Made by a program: the position numbers and the translations under genes. From Lentisphaerota bacterium (GTDB lineage: Bacteria; Verrucomicrobiota; Lentisphaeria; Victivallales; Victivallaceae), in contig CP071032.1 of NCBI GenBank assembly GCA_017134815.1, forward strand, positions 1 to 64,000: a DNA stretch of 64,000 nt, in the 5' to 3' direction. The notes below the pieces were generated by a model. That model was not told the DNA's origin, did no database searches, and worked only from the letters and a program-made list of their open reading frames with translations. This document shows, piece by piece, positions 47,487 through 56,281 of this stretch (position 1 is the first letter of the stretch; each line of letters opens with the position of its first letter).

Positions 47487-48779
47487 ATGAAGACATTTTT
47501 TTTGATTATCTTAAGCTTAATATTTTTCATGAATACATTTTCTGTATGTGCGCAGACCAAGCGTCATTATGTATGGGACGCCACATCTTTAAGTGAGCCT
47601 TTGAATGATATGTTTATAACTCCACAGTGGGCATTGTGGCCGGCATGGGATTTAAGTGTGCCAAACAGCTGTCATAAGCTGCTGGGAGAGGTCCCGGCCA
47701 TTGGATACTATGAGGAAGAAAGCTATAAATTCAGGCAGAAGCTTTTAATTGTAAATATGAATGAAAATGCGCTTGAGCTGCTGCCGAGAAATATGAGGCA
47801 GGCAATTATTCCAGGCATCAAACAGTTTGATAACATGGGAGAGGTTGTCTTAAAGAATAATCTAAGGTGCTTTGTTTGTGCTGTCATTACCGGAAAGGGA
47901 TCACATGCGGATGATGAAACAATGGTTGGGAAGGAATTCAACATATCTTTTCACGGTTTCGTCTCACGGCATTTTGAAGAGGGAGAAGAAAACTTTGCCT
48001 ATTATGTGCCGGCAGGGATGTTCGTGCCCAAAGGGATTCTGGCAGCTTCTGAAGGAACGATACCAATGGAAAGGTGTGAAACATTCTATCTGAGCTGCCA
48101 GCAGAAATGGGATAAAAAAAGAAAATTCTTTTCTTCCAGCAGTTCACATTTTGTTCCTGTTTCCGAAATCTCAAGCTTCTGGACATTTGCCAAAATGGGA
48201 AAGAAGGGAGAGGACATAATGGTCACTTATCATCTGCTTTTTAATACCGCCCGGGTTGCAAACGCTGCCAAAACACTAGTACATAAAGACGACTTCTGGG
48301 AAATGCTGGAATCGATCAGGAGTTTAGCGGATGACTTAAGTCTCGACGAATTAAGCAGCGGAATCCTTCGGGACTGGGTGGATAATGTTGCCCATGTCAG
48401 TAATCCATTTGGGAATGAGGTTCTGGAGAGTGCTGAAAAAAAGGAACTCACGCATAATAAGAACGTGTATGACGCTATTAATATAGCAGTTACCAAGGAA
48501 TATGACAGGCTGGCTGCACGAACTGAAGAAGCGGATTGCGTCGATAAAGCCAGAAAGATAGATGAAGCCAGAAGCGAGTTTGAAAGTTCCTCAGAGGCCA
48601 TGGAACAGACTGATGGCAAGCAGAAAAGCCTGCTGCTGCTCCGTAAGCTCTATCCGATTCTGAAGGACCATAGATCATGGATATTTCGTTTTGGGAGAGC
48701 AACCGCCTGGAAAAACGTCCGTAAGGTTGCCATACTGTACGATATAAAACCGGAAGATATAACTTCTCCGCAGGAATAG
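47487..48779 (+). CDS. Exported family protein C with helical C-terminal tail (unrecognised family)
   Basis: 430 residues. A signal peptide ends near FSVCAQT. The shared core shows RNMRQAIIPGIKQFDN, AVITGKGSHADD, GKEFNISFHG, GMFVPKGILAAS, IPMER and FVPVSEISSFWTF, ending near LRDWVDNVAHVSNPF. After it, about 120 residues are charged and helical (KKELTHNKNVYDAINIA onwards, with Glu/Lys/Ala-rich stretches), possibly a coiled coil, unlike the tails of A, B and D. The role is unknown. No clear ribosome binding site precedes the ATG. Gene D follows after 63 bases, so C and D are probably co-transcribed. Confidence 0.7.
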   Translation: MKTFFLIILSLIFFMNTFSVCAQTKRHYVWDATSLSEPLNDMFITPQWALWPAWDLSVPNSCHKLLGEVPAIGYYEEESYKFRQKLLIVNMNENALELLPRNMRQAIIPGIKQFDNMGEVVLKNNLRCFVCAVITGKGSHADDETMVGKEFNISFHGFVSRHFEEGEENFAYYVPAGMFVPKGILAASEGTIPMERCETFYLSCQQKWDKKRKFFSSSSSHFVPVSEISSFWTFAKMGKKGEDIMVTYHLLFNTARVANAAKTLVHKDDFWEMLESIRSLADDLSLDELSSGILRDWVDNVAHVSNPFGNEVLESAEKKELTHNKNVYDAINIAVTKEYDRLAARTEEADCVDKARKIDEARSEFESSSEAMEQTDGKQKSLLLLRKLYPILKDHRSWIFRFGRATAWKNVRKVAILYDIKPEDITSPQE

Positions 48780-48842
48780 ATTAAAAGTTGAAGAAAACTG
48801 CTGAAGTTAAAAAAAAGTTGTGAAAATAAAAAGGAATTAAAT

Positions 48843-50207
48843 ATGAAAAAATTACTGCTGTTTTTATTAGTTTTATTAAGTTTTTCAATCGTGCCTCAAG
48901 TTTCAGGCCTGCAGCGACTTGATGATGCCTGGGATACTGCTTCTACCAGTTTTATACTGGGGGAAGATAATTCCATTACCGTCTTTGCTCCACAGTGGAC
49001 GCTTTGGCCCATTTGGAATTTGACTACGTCTAATGGTGAGTACCGATTGATAGGAGAAATGCCGGCAATAGGAGTTTATAAGCGGGAAGGATATGATTTC
49101 AGACAGAAGCTGCTGATTATAAATCTGAATGAATCCGCTCTTGAACTGCTTCCCAGACATATGCGACAGGCAATTATACCTGGCATCAAACAGTTTGATA
49201 ATATGGGTGAGGAAATTGTAAAAAATAACCTGAAATGCCATATTTGTGCTGTTATTACAGGTAAAGGGTCGCATACTGATGATGTAACAATGGTGGGCAA
49301 GGAGTTTAACCTGTCATTTCATGGATTTATTGGAAGACACTTCCAGCCAAACCTGGCGGATTTTGCTGCTGATATTCCCGTGGGAATGTTTGTACCCAAA
49401 GGTGTGCTCGCAGCTTCTCATGATACCATCCCAATGGAAAGATGCGGAGCCATACATGTCAGCTGCCATAGAGATGGTCCTAATAAATGCCTTTCTCCAG
49501 ACAATGCAAGGTTTACCGCGATATCCGAGATTTCCAGTTTCTGGACTGTTGCAAAAAACGGAGGGCCGGGAGATGACATTATCATAACCTATCACCTGCT
49601 GCTCAATACGGCACGAATTTCAGATGCTGCATATTGGGCGGTAAATTATGACTACGATTATGATTTAATACCGGCTGCCGCCAAATATGATTTAATGCTG
49701 GCTGCCGTCAGGAGGATTCCGAATGAGCTCAACCTTGATGAATTCAGTGCAAGTGTGTTGAAGGACTGGGTTGATAATGTTGTACACGTCAGCAGGGAAT
49801 TTAATCCAGAAGAACCCTTCAGCCCAACGGAAGAGCCACCAAAGCTGGCCCATGAGAACTACCATGGCTTTAACGTAGTTGAATACAGGGGAAAATTCTA
49901 CGGTATACAGCAAGATCAGGGTGCTTTTTATATGAGCAAAATTGAAAATGGAGATTACAATGTATCTTTTGATGGGAATTCACTGGAAGCGGTCCAGGCA
50001 AGAATTACTGATTATGTAACTCCGAAACTGGACTTTGAAAATTACCATGCCTTTAACATAATTGAATACATGGGAGGTTTCTATGGCATACTGCAAAATG
50101 AAGGCGCTTTTGATATAAACAGGATTATGAATGGAGGTTACAGTGCATCTTTTGCTGGAAACTCACAGGCTCAAGTTAGAGAGCGAATTGATGATCATCT
50201 GAATTGA
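48843..50207 (+). CDS. Exported family protein D with two C-terminal repeats (unrecognised family)
   Basis: 454 residues with a signal peptide ending near PQVSGLQ. The core resembles protein C most closely in the middle (MRQAIIPGIKQFDNMGE, AVITGKGSHTDD), yet the C-terminus from PFSPTEEPP onward is identical in sequence to that of distant protein A. That tail holds two tandem repeats of about 55 residues (NYHGFNVVEY...; NYHAFNIIEY...). So D looks like a C-like core carrying the A tail. AAGGAA lies six bases before the ATG. Periplasmic or surface location expected. Confidence 0.7.
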   Translation: MKKLLLFLLVLLSFSIVPQVSGLQRLDDAWDTASTSFILGEDNSITVFAPQWTLWPIWNLTTSNGEYRLIGEMPAIGVYKREGYDFRQKLLIINLNESALELLPRHMRQAIIPGIKQFDNMGEEIVKNNLKCHICAVITGKGSHTDDVTMVGKEFNLSFHGFIGRHFQPNLADFAADIPVGMFVPKGVLAASHDTIPMERCGAIHVSCHRDGPNKCLSPDNARFTAISEISSFWTVAKNGGPGDDIIITYHLLLNTARISDAAYWAVNYDYDYDLIPAAAKYDLMLAAVRRIPNELNLDEFSASVLKDWVDNVVHVSREFNPEEPFSPTEEPPKLAHENYHGFNVVEYRGKFYGIQQDQGAFYMSKIENGDYNVSFDGNSLEAVQARITDYVTPKLDFENYHAFNIIEYMGGFYGILQNEGAFDINRIMNGGYSASFAGNSQAQVRERIDDHLN

Positions 50208-50276
50208 TAACCTGTTAAACTGAGTTTTTATCATCACTATCGAAATAGTACTTAAAACGGCATTTCGATAGTGATT
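49815..50276 (+). repeat. Inverted repeat copy D (C-terminal cassette plus hairpin)
   Basis: Partner of 27916-28377 in opposite orientation; see that entry for the comparison. The centre-to-centre separation is about 22 kb, and the enclosed segment runs from family gene A through uvrA, recX, serS, purB and genes B to D. Confidence 0.95.
50232..50275. terminator. 14-base stem hairpin after family gene D
   Basis: ATCACTATCGAAAT pairs with ATTTCGATAGTGAT around a 15- to 16-base loop. The version after gene A differs at one stem base, which keeps a G-U pair in its transcript. No T-run follows on the plus strand, so termination is uncertain. Confidence 0.6.
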
Positions 50277-50377
50277 AGTTTATCCATCGCCAGGGTGCAA
50301 CGCTGTCGCTGCTCCAGCTCAAGCAAACAGAAGATAAGTAAGCTTTCATTTGTTTGCGGCTGGCTATAGAATGATTT

Positions 50378-51826
50378 CTAAAAAGGGAACGATCCCAGTG
50401 TGTGGCCCATGGCATAATCTAATGATAGTCTCATCAATTCTGGATTTCTTTCGACTGCAAAAAAACATGGAATACCGGGAAAGGTGCCTATGGCAGTGAC
50501 CCTTACGTTACTTAGATTTAGGTCATTAAGTCTTTCCCTGATGATAGTCTGGATGCGTTTTGTATCTGCAACCGGAGTTAACATTCCAGACTCATCTTTT
50601 GATATTAGAAGCTCTTCTTTCATAACTAAAATCAAAGGAATTCTCATGCCTGTTCTTCTGAACAGTGTAAGATAATTGCAGATTTTCTGAGCAATCTCAC
50701 TTCTATACAAACAGGTTTTTTGCAGGTCGGGTTTAATTCTTTCTGATAATGAGGCCAGAACAGTTTGATCACTCAGTATCTCATCTCTGGAAGGTATTGC
50801 AACATTCAGCTCTTTGCAAATTCTTTTCAGTACGCTGTAATAGTATTCCGGTGCATGATTAAAGTATTCCGGGGCCAGGAACCTGCCAGACGATATCGGG
50901 GTCTGAAATCCAAAGCAGAAAACACTTTTACAACGCCGTTCAATAAAAGTCAATAACCTCAAAAGGTCGTCTCTATATTGTGGTTTGTAATTTTGAGAAG
51001 TATAAACAGGAAGTCCGTACTTCATGATTACGTCAGTTATTTCCTGTGGATAACGGCCATCATTATTACCGCTAAAGACATTTCTTTCAAGATGGTTTCT
51101 CATATAATCAGGATTAAACTCCGAAAAAGAAACTTCTTCATTGAAGCCGTCAATACCCACAATAGCCGGCTTATTGCTGAATACCTTAAAAAAATTCAGC
51201 AGAAATAAAGTTGCAATCTGATAACTGGCCTCTTGATTTGAGAAAAAAATAACGACATCCGAATCATCTAATATCCGGCTGAACTGCAATGATAATGCAA
51301 TCTTGGCTGGAGCTACAAAACTTACATTAGAGCGGTCAAAGTCTATTATGCCCCTCATACAGTCGCCACAAACCTCCCTTCTGTTCAAATATCGAAAATG
51401 AACTTTTTGACTTGAAGGGCAAACACGAAAGCCATACGGGGTAAATATCAAGTCTTCTGCCAAATCTGAAAAGTCAGGTTCGTAGCAGTAAAGCTCTTCA
51501 CCTATAGATTTTTCTAATAGTCCTTTTGAGAATATTTCATGCTCGGTAATTTTTCCGGACCCGCCTGGCATCAGGTAGGAGTTGCAAAGGATATCATCAG
51601 TTTTTTTGTCTGCTCTACTGAGTTTTCCACGAATCTTTTGAATATGACTCTTGAGCTCCTGGTGGTACCTCGCTCTAAGCTTGTAATCCTCTACATTGTT
51701 ATACCTGAAAGGTAATTCGTCAGCGCCTATTTCTCGGTTACACTCCTCGCATCTGGTAGCCATGGCTATAAAACCCGGCATAAGAACCAAGGTGAAAACG
51801 AACAATTGCAAAAATGTTTTTTTCAA
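50378..51826 (-). CDS. Exported protein with two CxxC knuckles, unknown function
   Basis: 482 residues, signal peptide ending near IAMAT, then CEEC at 26-29. A second pair, CGDC, lies at 153-156, so the two may together hold a zinc. The middle includes VVIFFSNQEASYQIATLF and PAIVGIDGFNEEVSF, with an alpha/beta look; the end has IPLILVMKEELLISKDESG and VRVTAIGTFPGIPCFFAVE. No family was recognised. It is convergent with family gene D and not homologous to it, but it shares the exported character. Confidence 0.6.
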   Translation of the reverse strand: MKKTFLQLFVFTLVLMPGFIAMATRCEECNREIGADELPFRYNNVEDYKLRARYHQELKSHIQKIRGKLSRADKKTDDILCNSYLMPGGSGKITEHEIFSKGLLEKSIGEELYCYEPDFSDLAEDLIFTPYGFRVCPSSQKVHFRYLNRREVCGDCMRGIIDFDRSNVSFVAPAKIALSLQFSRILDDSDVVIFFSNQEASYQIATLFLLNFFKVFSNKPAIVGIDGFNEEVSFSEFNPDYMRNHLERNVFSGNNDGRYPQEITDVIMKYGLPVYTSQNYKPQYRDDLLRLLTFIERRCKSVFCFGFQTPISSGRFLAPEYFNHAPEYYYSVLKRICKELNVAIPSRDEILSDQTVLASLSERIKPDLQKTCLYRSEIAQKICNYLTLFRRTGMRIPLILVMKEELLISKDESGMLTPVADTKRIQTIIRERLNDLNLSNVRVTAIGTFPGIPCFFAVERNPELMRLSLDYAMGHTLGSFPF

Positions 51827-52344
51827 AACTTCCCCCTTCTATAATTTTTCAATAAATATAATCGAAAGATTTTTATTGGCTGTAGTCCCTTCATCCAGCC
51901 AAATCCTGGGCATAGAACATAACGTCTTCAAGCTTTTTTACAAATAATATATTATGAAAATTTAAGCATGTGCTTCACAAAAAAATAGACCAGTTTATGT
52001 GTTTATAAACGATTTCAACGCTCCTGGTTTTACTATGCTCTAGAAGCTGATGAATTATATGCTTGAATTAAAGGTTCAGGCTTTATCAGGAGCTTAAACT
52101 ATAACTGGTATTTTTTTGATATCCTGTAGGCCAAAACTGTTGAGGTAAAGATAATAGCGGAAACAAAAAAAGAATCTAAAAAATATTATTATATTACTCA
52201 ACAGGGAGGAGAAAACTTGACAAACAAATATAAGATGTTATGTGTAAAGAATAATGATTTTGTAATATTCTCATAAATTTATTCATTGGAATACCTTCTT
52301 AATTATTAAATCCATAATTTTAACCGCAAACCCTGAGGACTTTT
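51827..52344. other. Divergent intergenic region upstream of the BCCT transporter
   Basis: 518 AT-rich bases. TTGACA occurs at 52217-52222, just after a GGGAGGAG stretch, with a weak TATGTG 16 bases on, so it may be either a promoter or the TTG start of a 19-codon frame ending at 52276. No tRNA or other gene was found. Confidence 0.4.
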
Positions 52345-54486
52345 TTGAACAACAGATTTTTTCGGCTGAACCCATACGTATTTTTGCCTTCGGCTGTTTT
52401 TGTAATTGTCATCTTAATTCTTGGCTCTATTTTTGCTGATCAGGCTTTAATTTTTTTTAATTCTTTACAAGATTTTGTGTCTAATAATTTTGGCTGGTTT
52501 TATCTGTTAAGTGTTGCCGGTTTTCTTTTCTTTATCGTATGGCTGATGTGCAGTCACTATGGAAGAATAAGACTTGGTCCTGATGATGAAGAGCCCGAAT
52601 ACGGATTGTTAACCTGGTTTGCCATGCTGTTCAGTGCCGGCATGGGGATTGGACTGCTGTTTTACAGTGTGGCCGAGCCAATCAAGCTCTTTTCCAATCC
52701 TCCTGGACATTTAGTTCCTGAAAATTCTGCGACAGCAGCTTTAGATGCCATGCGCTATACATTTTTTCACTGGGGATTTCACGCGTGGGGAATTTATATT
52801 ATCATAGGCCTTTCGCTGGCTTACTTTTCGTACCGGCATAAGTTACCTTTAACTATAAGGTCTGTTCTTTACCCGATTTTGGGAGAGAAAATTTATGGTT
52901 TCTGGGGGAATCTGGTTGAGATAATGGCAGTGCTCGGGACCCTGTTTGGTGTAGCTACTTCCCTTGGACTTGGAGCTATGCAGGTAAATTCTGGTCTTAA
53001 CCATTTAAATTTCTTTACAAATACAACCGGTCATCAGATTGTTTTGATACTGATAATTACATCAATTGCGACGTTATCAGCAGTTTCTGGAGTAGATAAG
53101 GGTATTAGAAGACTAAGTGAGCTCAATCTTTTTCTTGGGATCCTACTGTTAATATTTGTATTTATAGCCGGAGGCCCCTCATTTTTATTAATGGCATTTG
53201 TACAAAATATCGGTAATTATCTGCAAACGTTTATCAAGACAACATTTGATACTGGATTATTCAGAAATACTTCATTTCAAAAAGAGTGGACTCTTTTTTA
53301 CTGGGGCTGGTGGATTGCAAGTTCTCCTTTTGTAGGAATGTTCATTGCCCGCATTTCAAAAGGGAGAACTATACGCGAATTTATTGCAGGTGTTTTAATC
53401 GTTCCTTCTCTTTTATCATTTTTCTGGCTCACTGTTTTCGGCAACACCGCTTTGTCGATTCAAATTTTTGGAAACGGTGGTATGGTGGAGGCAGTGGACA
53501 GCAATATAGCTACCTCTCTTTTTGTATTGCTTGAAAAGCTTCCGCTTCAAACCATATCAAGTACGTTAGCTATATTTGTTATCGTGTTTTTCTTTGTCAC
53601 CTCTGCAGACTCCGCTTCTCTGGTTGTTGACCTTATAACAGCTGGAGGACAGAAAAAAACCCCTCTATGGCAAAAAGTATTCTGGGCATTTTCCATAGGG
53701 TTGATTGCCATAGTTCTGCTGTTATCCGGAGGTCTGGTTGCCTTGCAAACGGCGGTGATCACAATGGCGTTGCCTTTTGCCGTAATAATGCTCTTTATCT
53801 GCTTCAGTTTATGGAAGGGGCTTAAGACAGAGGTCGAGATCAAAAAGGCTAAATCAAATATATCTGCTCATGGTGTATTATTGTCCAAAGAATCAATCTC
53901 TGTTCCTGGCATAAGCCCGGTTGATACTCCGATTTCAAAGACTTTTGATATTGAGTCTCAAGACATTCTATCAAATATACCAGCTAAGGAAGAAATTATT
54001 GAGAATTGCTCTTCGGAGCTTTATGAAGAGAACTGGAAAAAGAGACTTGAAAGGTTGAAAAAAAGGAGCTTCCATAAATTTTTTGCTTATCATTATGATA
54101 ACTTGCCTGAAGAAGGCTTACAAAAGATGAATCATAAGCTGGAAGATTTCATTCAAAATATAGTTAAACCTGCCTTTGAAGAAATTGAAAGCGAAATCCT
54201 GAAGTATGATAGAAGTGTCAAGTTAAGCATATCAACTCATCAGGCGTCAATAATTGTTTTAAAAGATGATATTGAGGAATTGTACTATGGCATAAGGGGC
54301 AAAATATATCATAAATACGGTTATACTTTTCCAGCGTTCAATCCAACCGATGTGAAAATGGAATGTTTTGCTCAGGTAATCTTAAGAAGTGGTCCCAAAA
54401 AGGTTCATGAACTTAAGAGATTTACCCCTGAACATATTATTCACGATTTTCTGAATGAATATGAAAAGTGGGCTATCCTGAACTAG
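52345..54486 (+). CDS. BCCT-family (BetT-like) choline/betaine transporter with long cytosolic tail
   Basis: 713 residues from a TTG start (52345) with GAGGA five bases upstream. Twelve membrane helices. Family markers: MGIGLLFYSVAEP, FFHWGFHAWGIYIIIGLSLA, RHKLPLTIRSVLYPILG, and the tryptophan region WTLFYWGWWIASSPFVGMF followed by ARISKGRTIREF. After the last helix (about residue 500) come about 200 cytosolic residues, with WKKRLERL, in the place of the long BetT tail that senses osmotic state. Probably imports choline, betaine or a similar quaternary amine; the substrate is inferred. Confidence 0.9.
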   Translation: MNNRFFRLNPYVFLPSAVFVIVILILGSIFADQALIFFNSLQDFVSNNFGWFYLLSVAGFLFFIVWLMCSHYGRIRLGPDDEEPEYGLLTWFAMLFSAGMGIGLLFYSVAEPIKLFSNPPGHLVPENSATAALDAMRYTFFHWGFHAWGIYIIIGLSLAYFSYRHKLPLTIRSVLYPILGEKIYGFWGNLVEIMAVLGTLFGVATSLGLGAMQVNSGLNHLNFFTNTTGHQIVLILIITSIATLSAVSGVDKGIRRLSELNLFLGILLLIFVFIAGGPSFLLMAFVQNIGNYLQTFIKTTFDTGLFRNTSFQKEWTLFYWGWWIASSPFVGMFIARISKGRTIREFIAGVLIVPSLLSFFWLTVFGNTALSIQIFGNGGMVEAVDSNIATSLFVLLEKLPLQTISSTLAIFVIVFFFVTSADSASLVVDLITAGGQKKTPLWQKVFWAFSIGLIAIVLLLSGGLVALQTAVITMALPFAVIMLFICFSLWKGLKTEVEIKKAKSNISAHGVLLSKESISVPGISPVDTPISKTFDIESQDILSNIPAKEEIIENCSSELYEENWKKRLERLKKRSFHKFFAYHYDNLPEEGLQKMNHKLEDFIQNIVKPAFEEIESEILKYDRSVKLSISTHQASIIVLKDDIEELYYGIRGKIYHKYGYTFPAFNPTDVKMECFAQVILRSGPKKVHELKRFTPEHIIHDFLNEYEKWAILN

Positions 54487-54723
54487 AGGAATTGGCTGAC
54501 AGGTCAAGGAGCGCTGAAGGTCAATCAGGTGCTTGAGCAAAGATATGTTACCAAAAAAGAACCTCACTGTTTACTCTGCAAAAAATTTAATGATTTACTG
54601 AAATATTCTGACTAATATTTTTTGCTTTGAGCAGCAGCTTGCCCTTGATATTTTGCTGAAGGCAAGTTACTTTGAATAAGTCGGAGGTGGTACGAACATT
54701 TTAATGCATGGGATCCGGTCTTT

Positions 54724-55752
54724 ATGTTAAAAAGGTTTTTATCACGAATTGCTCTGGCACTTTTGACAACAGGGGTGATTATATGTCTAATTTATGCCGG
54801 TGTCGCCGGTAACCGGCTGCGCACTGGAAAATATCGGGTTTTTAAGCTTGCCCACTCACTTGATCCTTCACATCCGGTTTCTAAATCTCTGGTGTATATG
54901 GCAGAACAGCTGCAGAATATCTCCGGCGGTACCATGAAAATTGATATTTATCCCGGCTGTGTACTTGGTGGAGAAGCAGAGATGACTGAACAGCTGCAGA
55001 ACGGCATAATCGATATGATGAAATCGAGCGGTGCGGCAATGGAGGTTTTTATTCCAGAAATGAAGGTCTTCGGTTTGCCTTATGTATTTCGCAACCGCTA
55101 CCACTTCTGGACAGTGCTTGACGGTGCGATTGGACGGGAGCTGCTTGACAAGGGGCAGACAAAACATATTTACGGGATTTGTTTTTTTGATGCCGGCAGC
55201 CGTAATTTCTATACCCGTGACCGGGCCATCAACAAACCTGAAGATCTGGAAGGTTTAAAGATTCGGGTGCAGGGCAGCCGTATGGCAATGCGGCTGGTGG
55301 AAACGCTCGGGGCTTCTCCAACCCCGATTTCATTTGGAGAACTTTATTCAGCATTACAGCAGGGAATTGTTGATGGCGCAGAGAATAATTTACCCAGTTT
55401 TTTTTCAAACAAGCATTATGAAGTCTGCAAGTATTTCTCTTTTGACGGCCATACCATGATTCCAGACATGTTGATTATGAATTTGAACGTATGGCGCAAC
55501 CTCAATCAGCAGCAGCAGCAATGGATACTTGAAGCGGCTGAACGTGCCTCAAAATATGAGCGGCTGCTCTGGCGGAAACAGACGCAAGAAGCGTTGAAAG
55601 CCTGTAGAAAGCTTGGAGTAAAATTCAGCTATCCTGATAAAAAAGCGTTTATCAGAAAAGTTGCTCCTTTGCTGCAAAGATATGAGAAATCCAGCGTGCT
55701 GGGAGAACTGCTGAGAAGAATTCGTGAAACTCCGGACAAGGTGAGGGAATAA
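54724..55752 (+). CDS. TRAP transporter substrate-binding protein (DctP type)
   Basis: 342 residues. An N-terminal hydrophobic signal/anchor is followed by the periplasmic binding protein. KLAHSLDPSHPVSKSLVYMA begins the first lobe; LEGLKIRVQGSRMAMRLVE carries the arginine that pairs with the substrate carboxylate, and SFGELYSALQQGIVDGAENN is the usual second motif. The subfamily look favours a sugar acid or other carboxylate. It is first in a three-gene TRAP operon; the downstream genes follow directly. No clear ribosome binding site near the ATG. Confidence 0.92.
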   Translation: MLKRFLSRIALALLTTGVIICLIYAGVAGNRLRTGKYRVFKLAHSLDPSHPVSKSLVYMAEQLQNISGGTMKIDIYPGCVLGGEAEMTEQLQNGIIDMMKSSGAAMEVFIPEMKVFGLPYVFRNRYHFWTVLDGAIGRELLDKGQTKHIYGICFFDAGSRNFYTRDRAINKPEDLEGLKIRVQGSRMAMRLVETLGASPTPISFGELYSALQQGIVDGAENNLPSFFSNKHYEVCKYFSFDGHTMIPDMLIMNLNVWRNLNQQQQQWILEAAERASKYERLLWRKQTQEALKACRKLGVKFSYPDKKAFIRKVAPLLQRYEKSSVLGELLRRIRETPDKVRE

Positions 55753-55753
55753 C

Positions 55754-56281
55754 ATGTTTCGTGGAATAGTCAGGTTTTTGTTCAGACTGTCAAAGAGGTG
55801 TATTGAACTCCTTTTGATATTTCTGGTAGCGGTACTGGTGCTGGATGTGTTGTGGGGGGTGTTTTCCCGCTACGTTCTTGGAACTCAGAGCAGCTGGACT
55901 GAAGAACTTGCAAGGATGCTTTTAGTCTGGGTAGCCATGCTTGGCGGCAGCCTTGCCTACAGCCTGAAAGGGCACCTGGGGTTAGACTTCTTTGTTGGAA
56001 TGATGGACAGGACAAGTGCCCGCATGGCTGAACTGGTTGTGCACGGATTTATGGTATTTTTTGCTGTCGCTGTTTTAATGTACGGCGGCTGCAGACTGGT
56101 TTACAGTACTTACGAGCTGCAGCAGCATATGTCAACGATGCCGTTTGATAAATGGGTAGTCTATCTGGCTGTGCCGCTGAGCGGGGTCTTTTTTCTTCTT
56201 TTTGCCGCCGAGTTTTTCGTAATAAGCATTATAAATCTGCGGCTTGAGCGTTCGAAAAAGCGGGAGGCGGCCAGTGTCTGA
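55754..56281 (+). CDS. TRAP transporter small membrane subunit (DctQ type)
   Basis: 175 residues, four membrane helices. WGVFSRYVLGTQSSWTEELARMLLVWVA (spread over helices 1 and 2) is the DctQ signature; the conserved tryptophan and EELAR are present. It joins the binding protein to the large membrane subunit. It starts 1 base after the DctP stop and overlaps the DctM start. Confidence 0.92.
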   Translation: MFRGIVRFLFRLSKRCIELLLIFLVAVLVLDVLWGVFSRYVLGTQSSWTEELARMLLVWVAMLGGSLAYSLKGHLGLDFFVGMMDRTSARMAELVVHGFMVFFAVAVLMYGGCRLVYSTYELQQHMSTMPFDKWVVYLAVPLSGVFFLLFAAEFFVISIINLRLERSKKREAASV

